Shown: positions 35,743 through 45,652 of the stretch, piece by piece
How the letters are laid out: the number at the start of each line of letters is the position of its first letter
Position numbering within the stretch: position 1 is the first letter of the stretch
NCBI RefSeq assembly: GCF_026017845.1
Contig: NZ_CP100416.1
Location: 2,078,200 to 2,142,199, forward strand
DNA length: 64,000 nt
Direction: 5' to 3'
DNA from: Amycolatopsis mediterranei
GTDB taxonomy: Bacteria > Actinomycetota > Actinomycetes > Mycobacteriales > Pseudonocardiaceae
Notes under the pieces: model-generated
The model's database searches: none
What the model saw: only the letters and a program-made list of their open reading frames with translations
What the model was told of the DNA's origin: nothing
Program-made: the position numbers and the translations under genes

Positions 35743-36635
35743 TTCGCGGCCTCCAGTACCTTTGCGGCGGCTTCCACAGCGGCCTCGACGTCACCGCCGG
35801 GCGGGTAGAGCAGGGTGCGGCCGACGACCAGGCCGCGCACGACGTCGTGGCGCAGCGTCCGGCCCCACGAGGCCAGGTCGGCGGCCGGGTCGCCCGAGGG
35901 CATGCCGCCGAGCACCACCACCGGCAGCGTCGTGGCGCCCAGGACGGCGGCCGAGTCGGTGGACGGCAGCTTCAGCCAGGTGTGCGCCGACGTCGTCCCG
36001 AGGCCGGACGCGACGGTGACGGCCCGCGCCAGCGACAGCGGGTCCGTCTGCAGCACGAGCTCGCCTTCGGAACGGGCGTAGGGGAGGGGCTCGATCATCG
36101 CGACCAGGCCGTACGCGGCCAGCTCGGTGACGGCGTCGGCGCAGGCCTGCAGCGTCGGGACCGTGCCGGGGTCGGAGGCGACGAGCCGGAGCAGCATCTT
36201 GCCGCCGTCGAGGCCGCAGTCGACCAGCGTCCGGGCGTCGTAGCCGGTGAACCGGTCGTCGATCTCCCAGTCCGCGCCGGCCAGGCCGCCGCGGTTCATC
36301 GACCCGAAGACGACCTTTTCGTGCAGCGCGCCGAGCAGCAGCAGCTCCTCGATGATGTCCGGAGTGCCGAGGATGCCGTCGACGGCCGGGTTCGCCAGCG
36401 CGACGAGCAGCCGGTCCAGCAGCGTCCGCCGGTCGGCCATGGCGAGGGGGTCCTCGCCGACCCCCAGCGCACCGCGGGCCGGGTGGTCGGCGGCGACCAG
36501 GAACAGCGTGCCCTGGTCGGACAGCAGCTGCGGACGTCGTTTGCGGGTCGCGTACGCCTGCCGGATCGCTCCCGGGTTCGTCGCGCGGGTGTGCAGCAGG
36601 TCCTTCCAGCGCTCGTCGCTCAGCACCGCGGTCAC
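35739..36635 (-). CDS. Cgl0159-family (beta/alpha)8 aldolase-like protein of the iol operon
   Basis: A 298-residue protein of the class I aldolase-like (beta/alpha)8 group regularly found beside iolC in actinomycetes. It has VAADHPARGALGVG near residue 48, GGKMLLRLV at mid-length, and a WLKLPSTDS segment with a candidate Schiff-base Lys. It is probably the actinomycete replacement for the IolJ aldolase that splits the kinase product into dihydroxyacetone phosphate and malonate semialdehyde, inferred from context. The GTG start overlaps the iolC stop. Confidence 0.75.
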   Translation of the reverse strand: MTAVLSDERWKDLLHTRATNPGAIRQAYATRKRRPQLLSDQGTLFLVAADHPARGALGVGEDPLAMADRRTLLDRLLVALANPAVDGILGTPDIIEELLLLGALHEKVVFGSMNRGGLAGADWEIDDRFTGYDARTLVDCGLDGGKMLLRLVASDPGTVPTLQACADAVTELAAYGLVAMIEPLPYARSEGELVLQTDPLSLARAVTVASGLGTTSAHTWLKLPSTDSAAVLGATTLPVVVLGGMPSGDPAADLASWGRTLRHDVVRGLVVGRTLLYPPGGDVEAAVEAAAKVLEAAK

Positions 36636-37561
36636 AGCAGCTCCTCGATCTCCCCGGCGGTCGGCATGGCGTCGGCGCAGGCCAGCCGCGACGCGACGAG
36701 CGCGCCCGCCGCGTTCGCGTACTCCGCGATCCGCACCGGATCCCAGCCGGACAGCAGGCCGTGGATCAGTGCCCCGCCGAAGCCGTCGCCCGCGCCGAGC
36801 CCGCAGACGACCTCGATGCGCTGCGGCGACACCGTCCAGCGGCCCTCCGGCGTCGCCACGAGCACCCCTTCGGCACCCTTCTTGATCACCGCCAGGTGCA
36901 GTCCCCGGTCCAGCATCCGGTCCGCGGCGGTGTCCGGGTCCGCGGCACCGACGGCGACCTCCACCTCGGCGCGGTTCCCGACCGCGACCGTGACGTGGTC
37001 GAGCATCCCGCCGATCTCGGTCCGTGCGCTGTCGACGTCCGGCCAGAACATCGGCCGGTAGTCCAGGTCCAGGACGGTGTGCTCCCGGCGGCCCCGGGCT
37101 TCGAGGATCTTCCGCTGGGTCGCCCGCGCCGGCTCCGCGGAGACGCCGGTGCCGGTCACCCACAGCAGCGGCACCGACGCGACGACGTCCCAGGGCACGT
37201 CGTCGTCGGTGAGCGTGAGGTCGGGCGCGATGGGGGAGCGGTAGAACAACAGTGGCGGGTCCGCGGGTGGGTTGAGCTCGCAGAACACCACCGGTGTCTG
37301 CAGGTCCGGCGAAGTGCCCACGAAGTCCGGGGAGACGCCGAAGCCGTCGAGGGCTTGGCGCACGTAGTCGCCGAAGCCGTCCGGGCCGACCTTGGTGAGC
37401 ACGGCCGTGCGCCGGCCGAGCCGCGCGGCGGCGACCGCGACGTTGGTCGCGGTCCCGCCGAGCGACTTGGCGAACGTGCTGACCCCGGCCAGCGGCACGC
37501 CGCTCTGTTCCGGGTACAGGTCGACCCCGACCCGGCCGATCGTGAGCGCTTCGAGCGTCAC
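36632..37561 (-). CDS. iolC: 5-dehydro-2-deoxygluconokinase
   Basis: A 309-residue PfkB/ribokinase-type kinase. It has [16 protein letters not shown] near residue 34, the [10 protein letters not shown] segment, and the C-terminal signature [19 protein letters not shown] with the catalytic Asp. It phosphorylates 5-dehydro-2-deoxygluconate. The GTG at 37561 overlaps the ABC ATPase stop. Confidence 0.93.
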   Translation of the reverse strand: MTLEALTIGRVGVDLYPEQSGVPLAGVSTFAKSLGGTATNVAVAAARLGRRTAVLTKVGPDGFGDYVRQALDGFGVSPDFVGTSPDLQTPVVFCELNPPADPPLLFYRSPIAPDLTLTDDDVPWDVVASVPLLWVTGTGVSAEPARATQRKILEARGRREHTVLDLDYRPMFWPDVDSARTEIGGMLDHVTVAVGNRAEVEVAVGAADPDTAADRMLDRGLHLAVIKKGAEGVLVATPEGRWTVSPQRIEVVCGLGAGDGFGGALIHGLLSGWDPVRIAEYANAAGALVASRLACADAMPTAGEIEELL

Positions 37562-38337
37562 GCCTTCTCCACCTGCCGCAGCTCGTGTTCGAGGGCTTCG
37601 AGTTCCGCGCCGCCCGCCATCTGCCGGGTCAGCTCGTTGATGTCGATGTCCTTCTTCTCGTACGACCCGAGCGGCGCGCCCCGCTTGAGCAGCAGGAACC
37701 GATCGGCGACGGGGTAGGCGTGGTGCGGGTTGTGCGTGATCAGCACGACGCCGAGCCCGCGATCCCGCGCTTGGGCGACGTACTTCAGCACGACCCCGGC
37801 CTGCTTGACACCCAACGCGGCCGTCGGCTCGTCCAGGATCAGCACCTTCGCGCCGAAGTACACCGCACGCGCGATGGCGACGCACTGGCGTTCACCACCT
37901 GAGAGCGTCCCGACCGGCTGCTCGACGTCCCGCAGGTCGATGCCCATGTCGGACAACGCCTTCTTCGTCGTCTCCCGGCCCTTCTTGCGGTCGAGCATCT
38001 TGAACGGGCCGAACCCGGTCGTCGGCTCGGAGCCGAGGAAGAAGTTGCGCCAGACGCTCATCAGCGGCACGACGGCGAGATCCTGGTACACGGTCGCGAT
38101 GCCGCGATCGAGGGCCTCGCGCGGCGAGGTGAACCGCACCGGCTCGCCTTCGACGAGGAACTCGCCCCGGTCGTGCTGGTGCACCCCGGCCAGGATCTTG
38201 ATCAGCGTCGACTTCCCGGCGCCGTTGTCGCCGAGCACGCAGGTGACTTCGCCCGCATTGACCACAGTGGACACCTCACGCAGCGCGATGACGCTGCCGT
38301 AGGTCTTCCCGATGTCCCTGACTTCGAGCAAGCTCAT
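37558..38337 (-). CDS. inositol/sugar ABC importer ATPase
   Basis: A 259-residue single-domain ATPase, half the size of the two-domain RbsA type. Walker A is [10 protein letters not shown]-loop VYQDLAVVP, signature LSGGERQC, Walker [11 protein letters not shown], and the H-loop His is in LITHNPHHA. It pairs with one permease and one binding protein (FrcA-like arrangement). It overlaps both neighbours. Confidence 0.93.
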   Translation of the reverse strand: MSLLEVRDIGKTYGSVIALREVSTVVNAGEVTCVLGDNGAGKSTLIKILAGVHQHDRGEFLVEGEPVRFTSPREALDRGIATVYQDLAVVPLMSVWRNFFLGSEPTTGFGPFKMLDRKKGRETTKKALSDMGIDLRDVEQPVGTLSGGERQCVAIARAVYFGAKVLILDEPTAALGVKQAGVVLKYVAQARDRGLGVVLITHNPHHAYPVADRFLLLKRGAPLGSYEKKDIDINELTRQMAGGAELEALEHELRQVEKA

Positions 38338-39377
38338 CGGCGTACCCTCTCCGCGCGGCGCCGGAAGGCGTTGTTGACCAGGACCGCGGCCAGCAGCATG
38401 ACGCCGAGGAACAGCATGAACCAGTCGCTGTTCCACTGCGCGAACACGATGCCCTGGCGGGCCATGCCGAAGATCAGCGCGCCGATCGCCGCGCCCACCG
38501 CCGAGCCGAACCCGCCGGTGAGCAGGCAGCCGCCGATCACCGCGGCGATGATGTACTGGAACTCCAGCCCGATGCCCTGGTTGGCCTGCACGCTGGCGAA
38601 GCGCAGGATGTTGATCGAGCCGACCAGCCACGCGCCGAGCGCGGTGCCCATGAACAGCAGGATCTTCGTGCGCACCACCGGCACGCCGACCGAGCGGGCC
38701 GACACCTGCGACCCGCCGACCGCGAAGATCCAGTTGCCGAACCGGGTCCGCACCAGCAGCCACGCGGCGATCGCCGTGACGACGATCCACCAGATGATCG
38801 ACGACTGGAACTCCGTGCCGCCGACGTCGAACGTGGACGCGAACAGCCCGCCGGCCGACTCGTAGCCGCTGGTCGAGCGCATGCCCGACACCTGGACGGT
38901 GTTGGTGACCAGCCGCGTCACGCCGAGGTTGAGCCCCTGCAGGGCCAGGAACGACCCCAGCGTGACGATGAAGCTGGGCAGCCCGGTCTTCATCACCAGC
39001 CAGCCGTTGAACGCGCCGACGCCGAGCGCGAACGCCAGCGACGCCAGCAGCGCGAGCCAGACGTTCCAGCCCGCCTGCGTCGCCAGGATCGCGGTGACCA
39101 GCGACGTCGACGCCGTCATCACGCCCGCGGACAGGTCGAACTCGCCGCCGACCATGAGCAGCGCGACCACGACGGCCATGATGCCCAGCGTCGAGGAGTC
39201 GTCGAGCCAGGTCGCCACGCCCAGCGGGCTGAGGAACTGGCCGGTGACGACGGAGAAGAAGACGAACACCAGCACCGCGCCGAGGAGCGCGCCGATTTCG
39301 GGGCGCACCACCAGGCGGTCGGTCAGGCTCTTCTTCGCGACGCGCTCGTCGGGCTGCGCTTGGATGGCTGCGGTCAT
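38334..39377 (-). CDS. inositol/sugar ABC importer permease
   Basis: A 347-residue RbsC-type permease with about ten hydrophobic segments. The family motif [14 protein letters not shown] is near residue 76 and [26 protein letters not shown] lies near the C-terminus. It works with the adjacent ATPase and binding protein. Confidence 0.93.
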   Translation of the reverse strand: MTAAIQAQPDERVAKKSLTDRLVVRPEIGALLGAVLVFVFFSVVTGQFLSPLGVATWLDDSSTLGIMAVVVALLMVGGEFDLSAGVMTASTSLVTAILATQAGWNVWLALLASLAFALGVGAFNGWLVMKTGLPSFIVTLGSFLALQGLNLGVTRLVTNTVQVSGMRSTSGYESAGGLFASTFDVGGTEFQSSIIWWIVVTAIAAWLLVRTRFGNWIFAVGGSQVSARSVGVPVVRTKILLFMGTALGAWLVGSINILRFASVQANQGIGLEFQYIIAAVIGGCLLTGGFGSAVGAAIGALIFGMARQGIVFAQWNSDWFMLFLGVMLLAAVLVNNAFRRRAERVRR

Positions 39378-40372
39378 CGCGTGCCGCGCTGCGCGTACGG
39401 GGCGATGGTGTCGATGTTGGTCTTGTCGACGAAGCCCGGGCCGGTCTGCACCGGCTTGCCGCCGCCGATGGTGTTGCCGTTCTCCTTGTACAGCTTCAGG
39501 AACACGATCGGCAGGTAGCCCTGCTCGTACTGCTGCTGGTCGACGGCGAAGAGGATGCTGCCGTCCTTGATCGCGGCGACGACGTCGGCGTTCAGGTCGA
39601 ACGTGGCCACCTGGGCCTTGGAGCTCGCTTCCTTCGCCGCGGCGACGGCGCGGGCCGCGACCTGCGAGTTCAGCGCCAGCACGGCGTCGATCGACGGGTC
39701 GGACTGCAACGCGCCGCGGATCCGGGCCTGCGCGTCGGTCGGGTTGGAGATGTCGACCTGCAGCGTCGTGACGTTGCCGAAGGTCTGCTTCGCGCCGTCG
39801 CAGCGCTGGTTCTGGCCGATGTTGCCGGCCTCGTGGATGACGCACAGCAGCTTCGTCTTGCCGGCCGCCTTGAGCCGCTGGCCGGCGCCCTGGCCCGCGA
39901 GGCCTTCGCTCTGCCCGACGTGGGCGATCGCGCCGAACTGGGCGCTGAAGTCCTCGCCGGAGTTGATGGTGACGACCGGGATGCCGGCCTTCACCGCGTT
40001 CTGGATCGACGTCTGCAGCGCCTGCGGGTTGGCCATCGAGACGACCAGGCCGCCGACCTTCTGCGCGACCGCGTTGTCGATCAGCCGGGCCTGGTTGCCC
40101 GGGTCGCCGTCGGAGAAGTAGTCGACGCCGACGTTCAGATCCTTGCTCGCCTGCTCGGCGCCGTTCTTCACCACGTTCCAGAAAGCGTCGCCGGCGCTGC
40201 CGTGGGTGACGACGGCGACCTTCAGCGGGCCGCCCGTGCTGGGGGCCGCCGCCGAGGGGCTGCTGCCGGAGCTGCTCTTCGAGTTGTCGGCGCTCGGGCC
40301 GCTGCAGGCGGAGAGGATCAGCCCGGCGGCGGCGATCGCCGCCACACCGGCCAGCTTCTTGAAAGTAAACAC
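39374..40372 (-). CDS. inositol/sugar ABC importer binding lipoprotein
   Basis: A 332-residue periplasmic-binding-protein-like lipoprotein of the ribose/inositol group. The signal peptide ends in the lipobox LSAC, followed by a Ser/Pro-rich linker. The body has TIN-type ligand loops ([17 protein letters not shown]). The second GTG (40372) is chosen because AAGGAG is 5 bases upstream, whereas it runs into the first GTG. Myo-inositol is the likely ligand, inferred from its place between iolE and iolC. Confidence 0.9.
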   Translation of the reverse strand: MFTFKKLAGVAAIAAAGLILSACSGPSADNSKSSSGSSPSAAAPSTGGPLKVAVVTHGSAGDAFWNVVKNGAEQASKDLNVGVDYFSDGDPGNQARLIDNAVAQKVGGLVVSMANPQALQTSIQNAVKAGIPVVTINSGEDFSAQFGAIAHVGQSEGLAGQGAGQRLKAAGKTKLLCVIHEAGNIGQNQRCDGAKQTFGNVTTLQVDISNPTDAQARIRGALQSDPSIDAVLALNSQVAARAVAAAKEASSKAQVATFDLNADVVAAIKDGSILFAVDQQQYEQGYLPIVFLKLYKENGNTIGGGKPVQTGPGFVDKTNIDTIAPYAQRGTR

Positions 40373-40395
40373 AGTCACTCCTTCGGGACCAGGTT

Positions 40396-41274
40396 TCAGA
40401 GGGAGTCGGTGATCTTCGCGAGGTGGGCCAGGCTGCGCTCGGTGTCCCGCCGGGGTACGTCGTCGGGGCTGCCGTCGCCGAGGGCGGTGTCCTGTTCGAG
40501 GACGTACCAGCCGTCGTAGCCGGCGGCCTGGACGGAGCGCACCATCGCCGCCACGTCCACGTCGCCCTCGCCGAGCGGGGTGTACATGCCCCGCCCGACC
40601 GCGTCGGTGTAGGCGAGCCGGCCCGCGCGGACCTCGCCCGCCAGATCTTCCCGGACGTCCTTGAGATGCACGTGCCCCACCCGTTCGGGATACCGCTTCG
40701 CCAGCTCCACCGGATCCGTCCCGCCGATCATCAGGTGCCCGGTGTCGAGGCACAACCCGAGATCGGAATCGGCGAGGAAGCGCTCGACCTCGGCCTGCTG
40801 CTCCACGTGCGTCCCGACGTGCGGGTGCAGCACCGTGCGCAGGCCGTGGGCGGCGGCGACATGGCGGATCTTGCCGGCGGTGTCGATCAGCGTCGCCCAT
40901 TCGGCGTCGCTGAGCCGCGGACGGTCGTCGTAGCCCTCGAGGCCGGTCGCGGCGGCGAGGACGAGGACATCACCCCCGCAGGCGGCGAAGAGCGCGGCCG
41001 ATTCTCCGGCTTCGCGCAGTGCTTGCTGCTGGTTTTCGTGGAGGACGACGGCCAGGAAGCCGCCGACGAGGGTCAGGTCGTAGCCGGCCAGCAGCTCGCG
41101 CAGCGCGGCGGGGTCGCGGGGGAGGTACCCGGGCGGCCCCAGCTCGGTGGCCTGGACGCCGAGCGCCGCCATCTCGCCGAGCACGGTCGCCGCGTCCAGC
41201 ACCCGGCCCCAGCCCGGCACTTCGCAGACGCCCCACGAGATCGGGGCGGCGGCCACGCGGATCGTCGCTGTCAC
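40396..41274 (-). CDS. iolE: inosose dehydratase
   Basis: A 292-residue TIM-barrel (xylose-isomerase-like) enzyme. It has APISWGVCEVPGWG at the N-terminus, ATELGPPGYLP, HPHVGTHVE and DTGHLMIGG, the metal-binding set of IolE. It dehydrates scyllo-inosose to the dione used by IolD. The GTG at 41274 has GGAGG 6 bases upstream. It is the first gene of the minus-strand operon, directly next to the LacI operators. Confidence 0.93.
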   Translation of the reverse strand: MTATIRVAAAPISWGVCEVPGWGRVLDAATVLGEMAALGVQATELGPPGYLPRDPAALRELLAGYDLTLVGGFLAVVLHENQQQALREAGESAALFAACGGDVLVLAAATGLEGYDDRPRLSDAEWATLIDTAGKIRHVAAAHGLRTVLHPHVGTHVEQQAEVERFLADSDLGLCLDTGHLMIGGTDPVELAKRYPERVGHVHLKDVREDLAGEVRAGRLAYTDAVGRGMYTPLGEGDVDVAAMVRSVQAAGYDGWYVLEQDTALGDGSPDDVPRRDTERSLAHLAKITDSL

Positions 41275-41297
41275 AAGGGGCCTCCGTTGGTCCGTTG

Positions 41298-41327
41298 GAG
41301 CGCTCTATTGATTAGAGCGCTCTAATC
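41298..41327. promoter_or_regulatory. two LacI-type operators in the divergent iol promoter
   Basis: The perfect 18-bp palindrome GATTAGAGCGCTCTAATC (41310-41327) and a second GAGCGCTC core (41298-41305), centred 17 bp apart, lie between iolE and the LacI gene. A central CG with flanking half-sites is typical of LacI-family operators. It probably controls both the iol operon and the regulator. Confidence 0.85.
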
Positions 41328-41385
41328 TTGTAGCGTCCGTCACAGCAAGTCAAGGCCGAGTTTTCCGAGATCAGGGGAGGTGCGC

Positions 41386-42423
41386 GTGGTGCGACCGACC
41401 ATGGAGGACGTCGCCGCACGGGCGGGAGTTTCCCGCGCACTGGTCTCGCTGGTGATGAACAATTCGCCGAAGGTCTCCGACGCGCGGCGCGCGGCGGTGC
41501 TGCGCGCGGCCGAAGAACTCGGCTACCAGCCGCACGTGATGGCGCGGTCGCTGGCCAGCCGGACGTCCACCGTGCTCGGCGTGATGGTCAACGACCTGCG
41601 CAACGCCTTCTTCGCCGACGTCGTCGAGGGGCTCGACGCGGCCGCCCAGGCGGCGGGCTTCGACCTGATCCTCAACACGGGCGGCCGCAGTCCCACGCGC
41701 GAGTGGAACGCCCTGCACAACCTGCTTTCCTTCCGCCCGGCGGGGATCATCCTGCTTTCGCCGGTCGTCCCGGCGGCGTCGATCCAGCTCGCGGCCAAGC
41801 AGTGCCCGGTCGTGCTGGTCTCGCGGACGATTCGGTCGTCCACAGTGGACACGGTGAACGACGACGGCGAGGCGGGGTCCGCGCTGGCCGTCGACCACCT
41901 GGTCGGCCTCGGCCACCGGCGCATCGCCCACCTCGACGGCGGCGGCGCGGCCGGGGCGGCCCAGCGGCGCCGCGGGTTCCAGTCGGCGATGCGGCGGCAC
42001 GGGCTGGAGCCGATCGTCGTCCGCAGCGAGCACACCGACACCGGCGGCGAGAAGGCCGTGCGCGAACTGCTGGCGACGTATTCGCGGCTCGACCTGCCGA
42101 CCGGGCTGGTGGCGGGCAACGACTTCAACGCCGTCGGCGCGATTTCGGCCCTCGAAGAGGCGGGTTTGCGCGTGCCCGAAGACGTCTCGGTCGTCGGCTA
42201 CGACAACACGTCGCTCGCCGCGCTGCGGCACCTCTCACTGACCACTGTGGACCAGCCACGCACCGAAATGGGGCGGCTGGCCTTCGAAGCGCTGATCGAG
42301 CGCGTCCGCGGGGAGCGCACGGAGCCGGTCCGGCACCTGCTGCACCCGTCCCTGGTGGTCCGCGCGACCACCGCCGAGTTTCTGATCCGGCCAAAAGCAG
42401 GCCGCCCCCCGAGCGGCACGTAA
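41386..42423 (+). CDS. LacI family repressor of inositol genes
   Basis: A 345-residue LacI-type regulator. The helix-turn-helix and hinge helix are at residues 1-60 (TMEDVAARAGVSRALVSLVMNN, HVMARSLASRT), and a periplasmic-binding-like effector domain follows. Three in-frame GTGs cluster at 41380, 41386 and 41389; 41386 is chosen for its spacing to GGGGAGG. The effector is probably inositol or a pathway intermediate. It is divergent from iolE and 81 bases upstream of iolG. Confidence 0.9.
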   Translation: MVRPTMEDVAARAGVSRALVSLVMNNSPKVSDARRAAVLRAAEELGYQPHVMARSLASRTSTVLGVMVNDLRNAFFADVVEGLDAAAQAAGFDLILNTGGRSPTREWNALHNLLSFRPAGIILLSPVVPAASIQLAAKQCPVVLVSRTIRSSTVDTVNDDGEAGSALAVDHLVGLGHRRIAHLDGGGAAGAAQRRRGFQSAMRRHGLEPIVVRSEHTDTGGEKAVRELLATYSRLDLPTGLVAGNDFNAVGAISALEEAGLRVPEDVSVVGYDNTSLAALRHLSLTTVDQPRTEMGRLAFEALIERVRGERTEPVRHLLHPSLVVRATTAEFLIRPKAGRPPSGT

Positions 42424-42504
42424 CCGTTGCTGCGAAGTCATTCGGCCGTGACTGTGGCCGGATCGGAAACCATCAGCACAGTCTGCGACAGGAGGAACAC
42501 CACG

Positions 42505-43503
42505 ATGAGGTTGGGATTGGCGGGCACCGGCCGGATCGGCACCGCGCACGCGGAGACGCTGAAGGGCTTCGACGAGGTCGAATCGGTCGTCGTGGCCGAC
42601 GTCGACACCGCGCGAGCCGCCTCCGCCGCCGCGAAGCTCGGCGTCGAATCGGCGTCCCTCGACGAGCTGTTCGCCGCGGGTCTCGACGGGCTGGTCGTCA
42701 CGGCGGCGACGGACGCGCACCCCGGCCTGATCATCGCGGCGGTCGACGCGGGCCTTCCGGTGTTCTGCGAGAAACCGGTGGCCGCGGACATCCCGGGCAC
42801 CCTGGCGGTGATCGACCGCATCGGCGCCTCGGACGTCCCGGTCCAGATCGGCTTCCAGCGCCGCTTCGACGCGGGCTACGCCGCGGCCCGGGCGGCGGTC
42901 GCGTCCGGCGAACTGGGCTGGTTGCACACCTTGCGCGCGACGACGTTCGACCCGGCGCCCCCGCCGGCGGAGTACGTGGCCCACTCGGGTGGCTTGTTCC
43001 GCGACTGCGGCGTGCACGACTTCGACATCATCCGCTGGGTGAGCGGCCGCGAGGTCGACGAGGTGTACGCGATCGGGGCAAACCGCGGCGAGCAGTTCTT
43101 CCGCGACGCGGGCGACGTCGACACGGCGGCGGCGACGCTGACCCTGGACGACGGCACGCTGGCGACGGTGTCGCTGACCCGCTACAACGGCGCGGGGTAC
43201 GACGTGCGCCTCGACGTGCTCGGTTCGGTGTCGGGCGTGGTGGTCGGCCTGGACGACCGGGCCCCGCTGCGGTCGGTGGAGCCGGGGGTGGCACCGTTGC
43301 CCGGGCCGGCGTACCCGGGCTTCATGGAGCGGTTCCGCCCGGCGTACACGACGGAGCTGCGAGCGTTCCTGGACGTCGTCGCGGGCCGGGCCCCTTCGCC
43401 CTGTGGGGCGGCGGATGCGCTTGAGGCGTTCTACATCGCCGAGGCGTGCGAGGTGTCGAGGCGGGAACGGCGTCCGGTGAAGCTGGCGGAGGTCCGCCGC
43501 TAG
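42505..43503 (+). CDS. iolG: inositol 2-dehydrogenase
   Basis: A 332-residue GFO/IDH/MocA-family dehydrogenase. The NAD site is GLAGTGRIGTAHAETL, the catalytic lysine is in CEKPVAAD, and the Asp/His pair is in DCGVHDFDIIRW. It oxidises myo-inositol to 2-keto-myo-inositol, the first step. The ATG follows AGGAGG. Its 3' end forms one arm of a long inverted repeat. Confidence 0.9.
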   Translation: MRLGLAGTGRIGTAHAETLKGFDEVESVVVADVDTARAASAAAKLGVESASLDELFAAGLDGLVVTAATDAHPGLIIAAVDAGLPVFCEKPVAADIPGTLAVIDRIGASDVPVQIGFQRRFDAGYAAARAAVASGELGWLHTLRATTFDPAPPPAEYVAHSGGLFRDCGVHDFDIIRWVSGREVDEVYAIGANRGEQFFRDAGDVDTAAATLTLDDGTLATVSLTRYNGAGYDVRLDVLGSVSGVVVGLDDRAPLRSVEPGVAPLPGPAYPGFMERFRPAYTTELRAFLDVVAGRAPSPCGAADALEAFYIAEACEVSRRERRPVKLAEVRR

Positions 43504-43518
43504 CTTCACCGGACGCCG
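43468..43518. terminator. 17-bp inverted repeat across the iolG stop codon
   Basis: CGGCGTCCGGTGAAGCT (43468-43484), inside the iolG coding end, is exactly complementary to 43502-43518 beyond the stop. The 17-base loop itself contains GGCGGA/TCCGCC. It ends 8 bases before the convergent asnB stop. It is probably a bidirectional terminator. Confidence 0.7.
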
Positions 43519-43525
43519 GCGGCCG

Positions 43526-45367
43526 TCAGTCGAGCTGCAGCTCCGGGGAGTACATCTCGATCCAGTGGTACAGGTCGAGCAGCCGGTCCAGGCCGATCCG
43601 GTCCGCCGGGGCCATGGTCGCCGAGTCCACTTCGGACACCCGGTGCGCCCACGACCGGTCGACCAGCCCGAACACCGCGTGGCCCGGCTCGGCCAGGACC
43701 TCCTTGGCCTGCTGCTGCAACGCCGCCGCGTAGCCCGGGTCCTGTGTCGACGGGTACGGGCTCTTCACCCGCTGCGCGACCGACGAAGGCAGCACGTGCT
43801 TGGTCGCGTGCCGCAGGAGGCTCTTCTCGCGGCCGTCGAACGTCTTCAGCGACCACGGCGTGTTGTAGACGTACTCGACCAGCCGGTGGTCGCAGAACGG
43901 CACCCGGACCTCCAGGCCCACCGCCATCGACGCGCGGTCCTTGCGGTCCAGCAGCATCCGCACGAACCGGGTCAGGTGCAGGTGGCAGATCGTCCGCATC
44001 CGCGCCTCGACCGCGGACTCGCCGTCCAGGTGCTCGACCTCGTCGACCGCCGAGCGGTACTGGTCGCCCAGGTAGGACTCCAGATCCATCGTGCGCATCA
44101 GCTCGGGCGTGTAGATGGACGTGCGGTCGGTCATCATCGCGCTGCGGAAGGCGATCCACGGGAACATGTCCGCGTTGACCGACGCCTCGTCGAAGAACCA
44201 GCGGTAGCCGCCGAACACCTCGTCGGCCGACTCGCCCGACAAGGCCACCGTCGACTCGCCGCGGATCGCCTTGAACAGCAGGTACAGCGACGTGTCCATG
44301 TCACCGAGCCCCGCGGGGATGTCCCGGGCCCGCAGCACCGCGCGCCGGACCTCCGGGTCGGTCAGCTCGGCCGGGTTCAGCACGACGTCCTGGTGCGCGG
44401 ACCCCACCAGCGAAGCGACGTCACGCACGAACGGCGAGTCCGCGGTATCGCGCATCTCGTCCGGCTTGAAGTTCTCTTCCTGGCCGAGGAAGTCGACCGA
44501 GAACGTCCGCAGCTGCTCACCTTGCGAAGCGAGCCGGGCCGCGGCCAGGCCGGTGACGGCGCTCGAGTCCAAGCCGCCCGACAGCAGCACGCAGCGGGGG
44601 ACGTCGGCGACGAGCTGCCGGTTCACGATGTCGGTCATCAGCTCGCGTACGCGGGCGACCGTGGTCTCCTGGTCGTCGGTGTGCTGCTTCGCGTCCAGCT
44701 TCCAGTACGTGCGGGTCCGGACGCCTTCGCGGGACACCGTGACGATCGTGCCCGGCCGGACCTCCTCCATGCCCTTCCACAGCGACCAGCCGGGCCGCTT
44801 GGTGAACGCCATCAGCTCGCGCAGCCCGTCCGTGTCGACGACCTTCGCGGCCAGCGGGTTCGCCAGGATCGCCTTCGGCTCGGAGCCGAACAGCACGCCG
44901 TCGGGCGTCGGGTAGTAGTAGAACGGCTTGATGCCCATCCGGTCGCGGATCATCACGAGCCGGTCGTCGCGCTCGTCCCAGATCGCGAAGGCGTACATGC
45001 CGTTGAGGTGGTCGACGACCGCGTCGCCCCACTGCAGGTAGCCGTGCAGCACCACTTCGGTGTCGCTGTCGGTTTCCCAGGTGTGACCGAGCTTCGTCAG
45101 CTCGTCCTTCAGCTCGGTGAAGTTGTAGGCCTCGCCGCTGTAGACCATCGCGATGTCGCCGTTCGGCGTCGAGACGGTCATCGGCTGACGGCCGCCGGGC
45201 AGGTCGATGATGGCCAGCCGCCGGTGGCCGAGCGCGACGTGCCGGCGCACCCACGTCCCCGAGTCGTCCGGTCCGCGGCAGGCCATCGTGGCCGTCATGG
45301 CGTCGATGACGTCCTGGCGGCGGGTGAGGTCGGCGTCGTAGGAAACCCAGCCGGCGATACCGCACAT
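43526..45367 (-). CDS. asnB: glutamine-hydrolysing asparagine synthase
   Basis: A 613-residue class II amidotransferase. The N-terminal glutaminase starts MCGIAGW with the catalytic Cys2, followed by the glutamine-binding RRLAIIDLPGGRQPM and the AYNFTELKDEL segment. The synthetase domain has the PP-loop LLSGGLDSSAVTGL near residue 258 and SGESADEVFGGY. Length and order match AsnB. It makes asparagine from aspartate, glutamine and ATP, though specialised-metabolism relatives look alike. It stands alone, divergent from kdp. Confidence 0.92.
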   Translation of the reverse strand: MCGIAGWVSYDADLTRRQDVIDAMTATMACRGPDDSGTWVRRHVALGHRRLAIIDLPGGRQPMTVSTPNGDIAMVYSGEAYNFTELKDELTKLGHTWETDSDTEVVLHGYLQWGDAVVDHLNGMYAFAIWDERDDRLVMIRDRMGIKPFYYYPTPDGVLFGSEPKAILANPLAAKVVDTDGLRELMAFTKRPGWSLWKGMEEVRPGTIVTVSREGVRTRTYWKLDAKQHTDDQETTVARVRELMTDIVNRQLVADVPRCVLLSGGLDSSAVTGLAAARLASQGEQLRTFSVDFLGQEENFKPDEMRDTADSPFVRDVASLVGSAHQDVVLNPAELTDPEVRRAVLRARDIPAGLGDMDTSLYLLFKAIRGESTVALSGESADEVFGGYRWFFDEASVNADMFPWIAFRSAMMTDRTSIYTPELMRTMDLESYLGDQYRSAVDEVEHLDGESAVEARMRTICHLHLTRFVRMLLDRKDRASMAVGLEVRVPFCDHRLVEYVYNTPWSLKTFDGREKSLLRHATKHVLPSSVAQRVKSPYPSTQDPGYAAALQQQAKEVLAEPGHAVFGLVDRSWAHRVSEVDSATMAPADRIGLDRLLDLYHWIEMYSPELQLD

Positions 45368-45395
45368 AACGAAACCCCTCCCGAAGAATGCTTAG

Positions 45396-45411
45396 CCGAT
45401 ACAACTATCGG
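45396..45411. promoter_or_regulatory. inverted repeat in the asnB promoter
   Basis: CCGATA-CAAC-TATCGG lies about 28 bases before the asnB start, followed by two direct GTAACAC copies (45411-45417 and 45424-45430). It is a candidate operator for asnB; the regulator is unknown. Confidence 0.5.
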
Positions 45412-45558
45412 TAACACAGGTGTAACACGGCCTGAAGATCTTGTCTGCCCGAATTGCACGTTCCGCACCTGTTTGGTCACCGTTTGTGGTGTGAGTCACT
45501 GACCAACTACCTGCGGTGAGAAGTGGGCAAACGCTCGCGTGACCGCCGCCACCGGCCG

Positions 45559-45604
45559 TCAAGGCGGCGTAAATGCGCGTCAGGAACGCATCAAGGCGCC
45601 ATCA
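45559..45604 (+). promoter_or_regulatory. 11-bp-spaced direct repeats upstream of kdp (KdpE site candidate)
   Basis: TCA-containing half-sites occur at 45559, 45580, 45591 and 45602, that is, with 21, 11 and 11 bp spacing (GCGTCAGG, GCATCAAG, CCATCAGC). OmpR/PhoB-type response regulators bind direct repeats with about 11-bp period, so this is a plausible KdpE-binding region. Confidence 0.5.
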
Positions 45605-45652
45605 GCCTGCCGTGGTGGCGGCCTCCCCGGACCGCACAGTGACGTCGTCCCC

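Noticed and set aside
32951..35794. A 947-codon minus-strand frame that would extend iolD across the iolB region
   Set aside because: The upstream part is only the antiparallel frame of iolB on the same strand; iolB homology and the GTGA overlap fix the iolD start near 34855.
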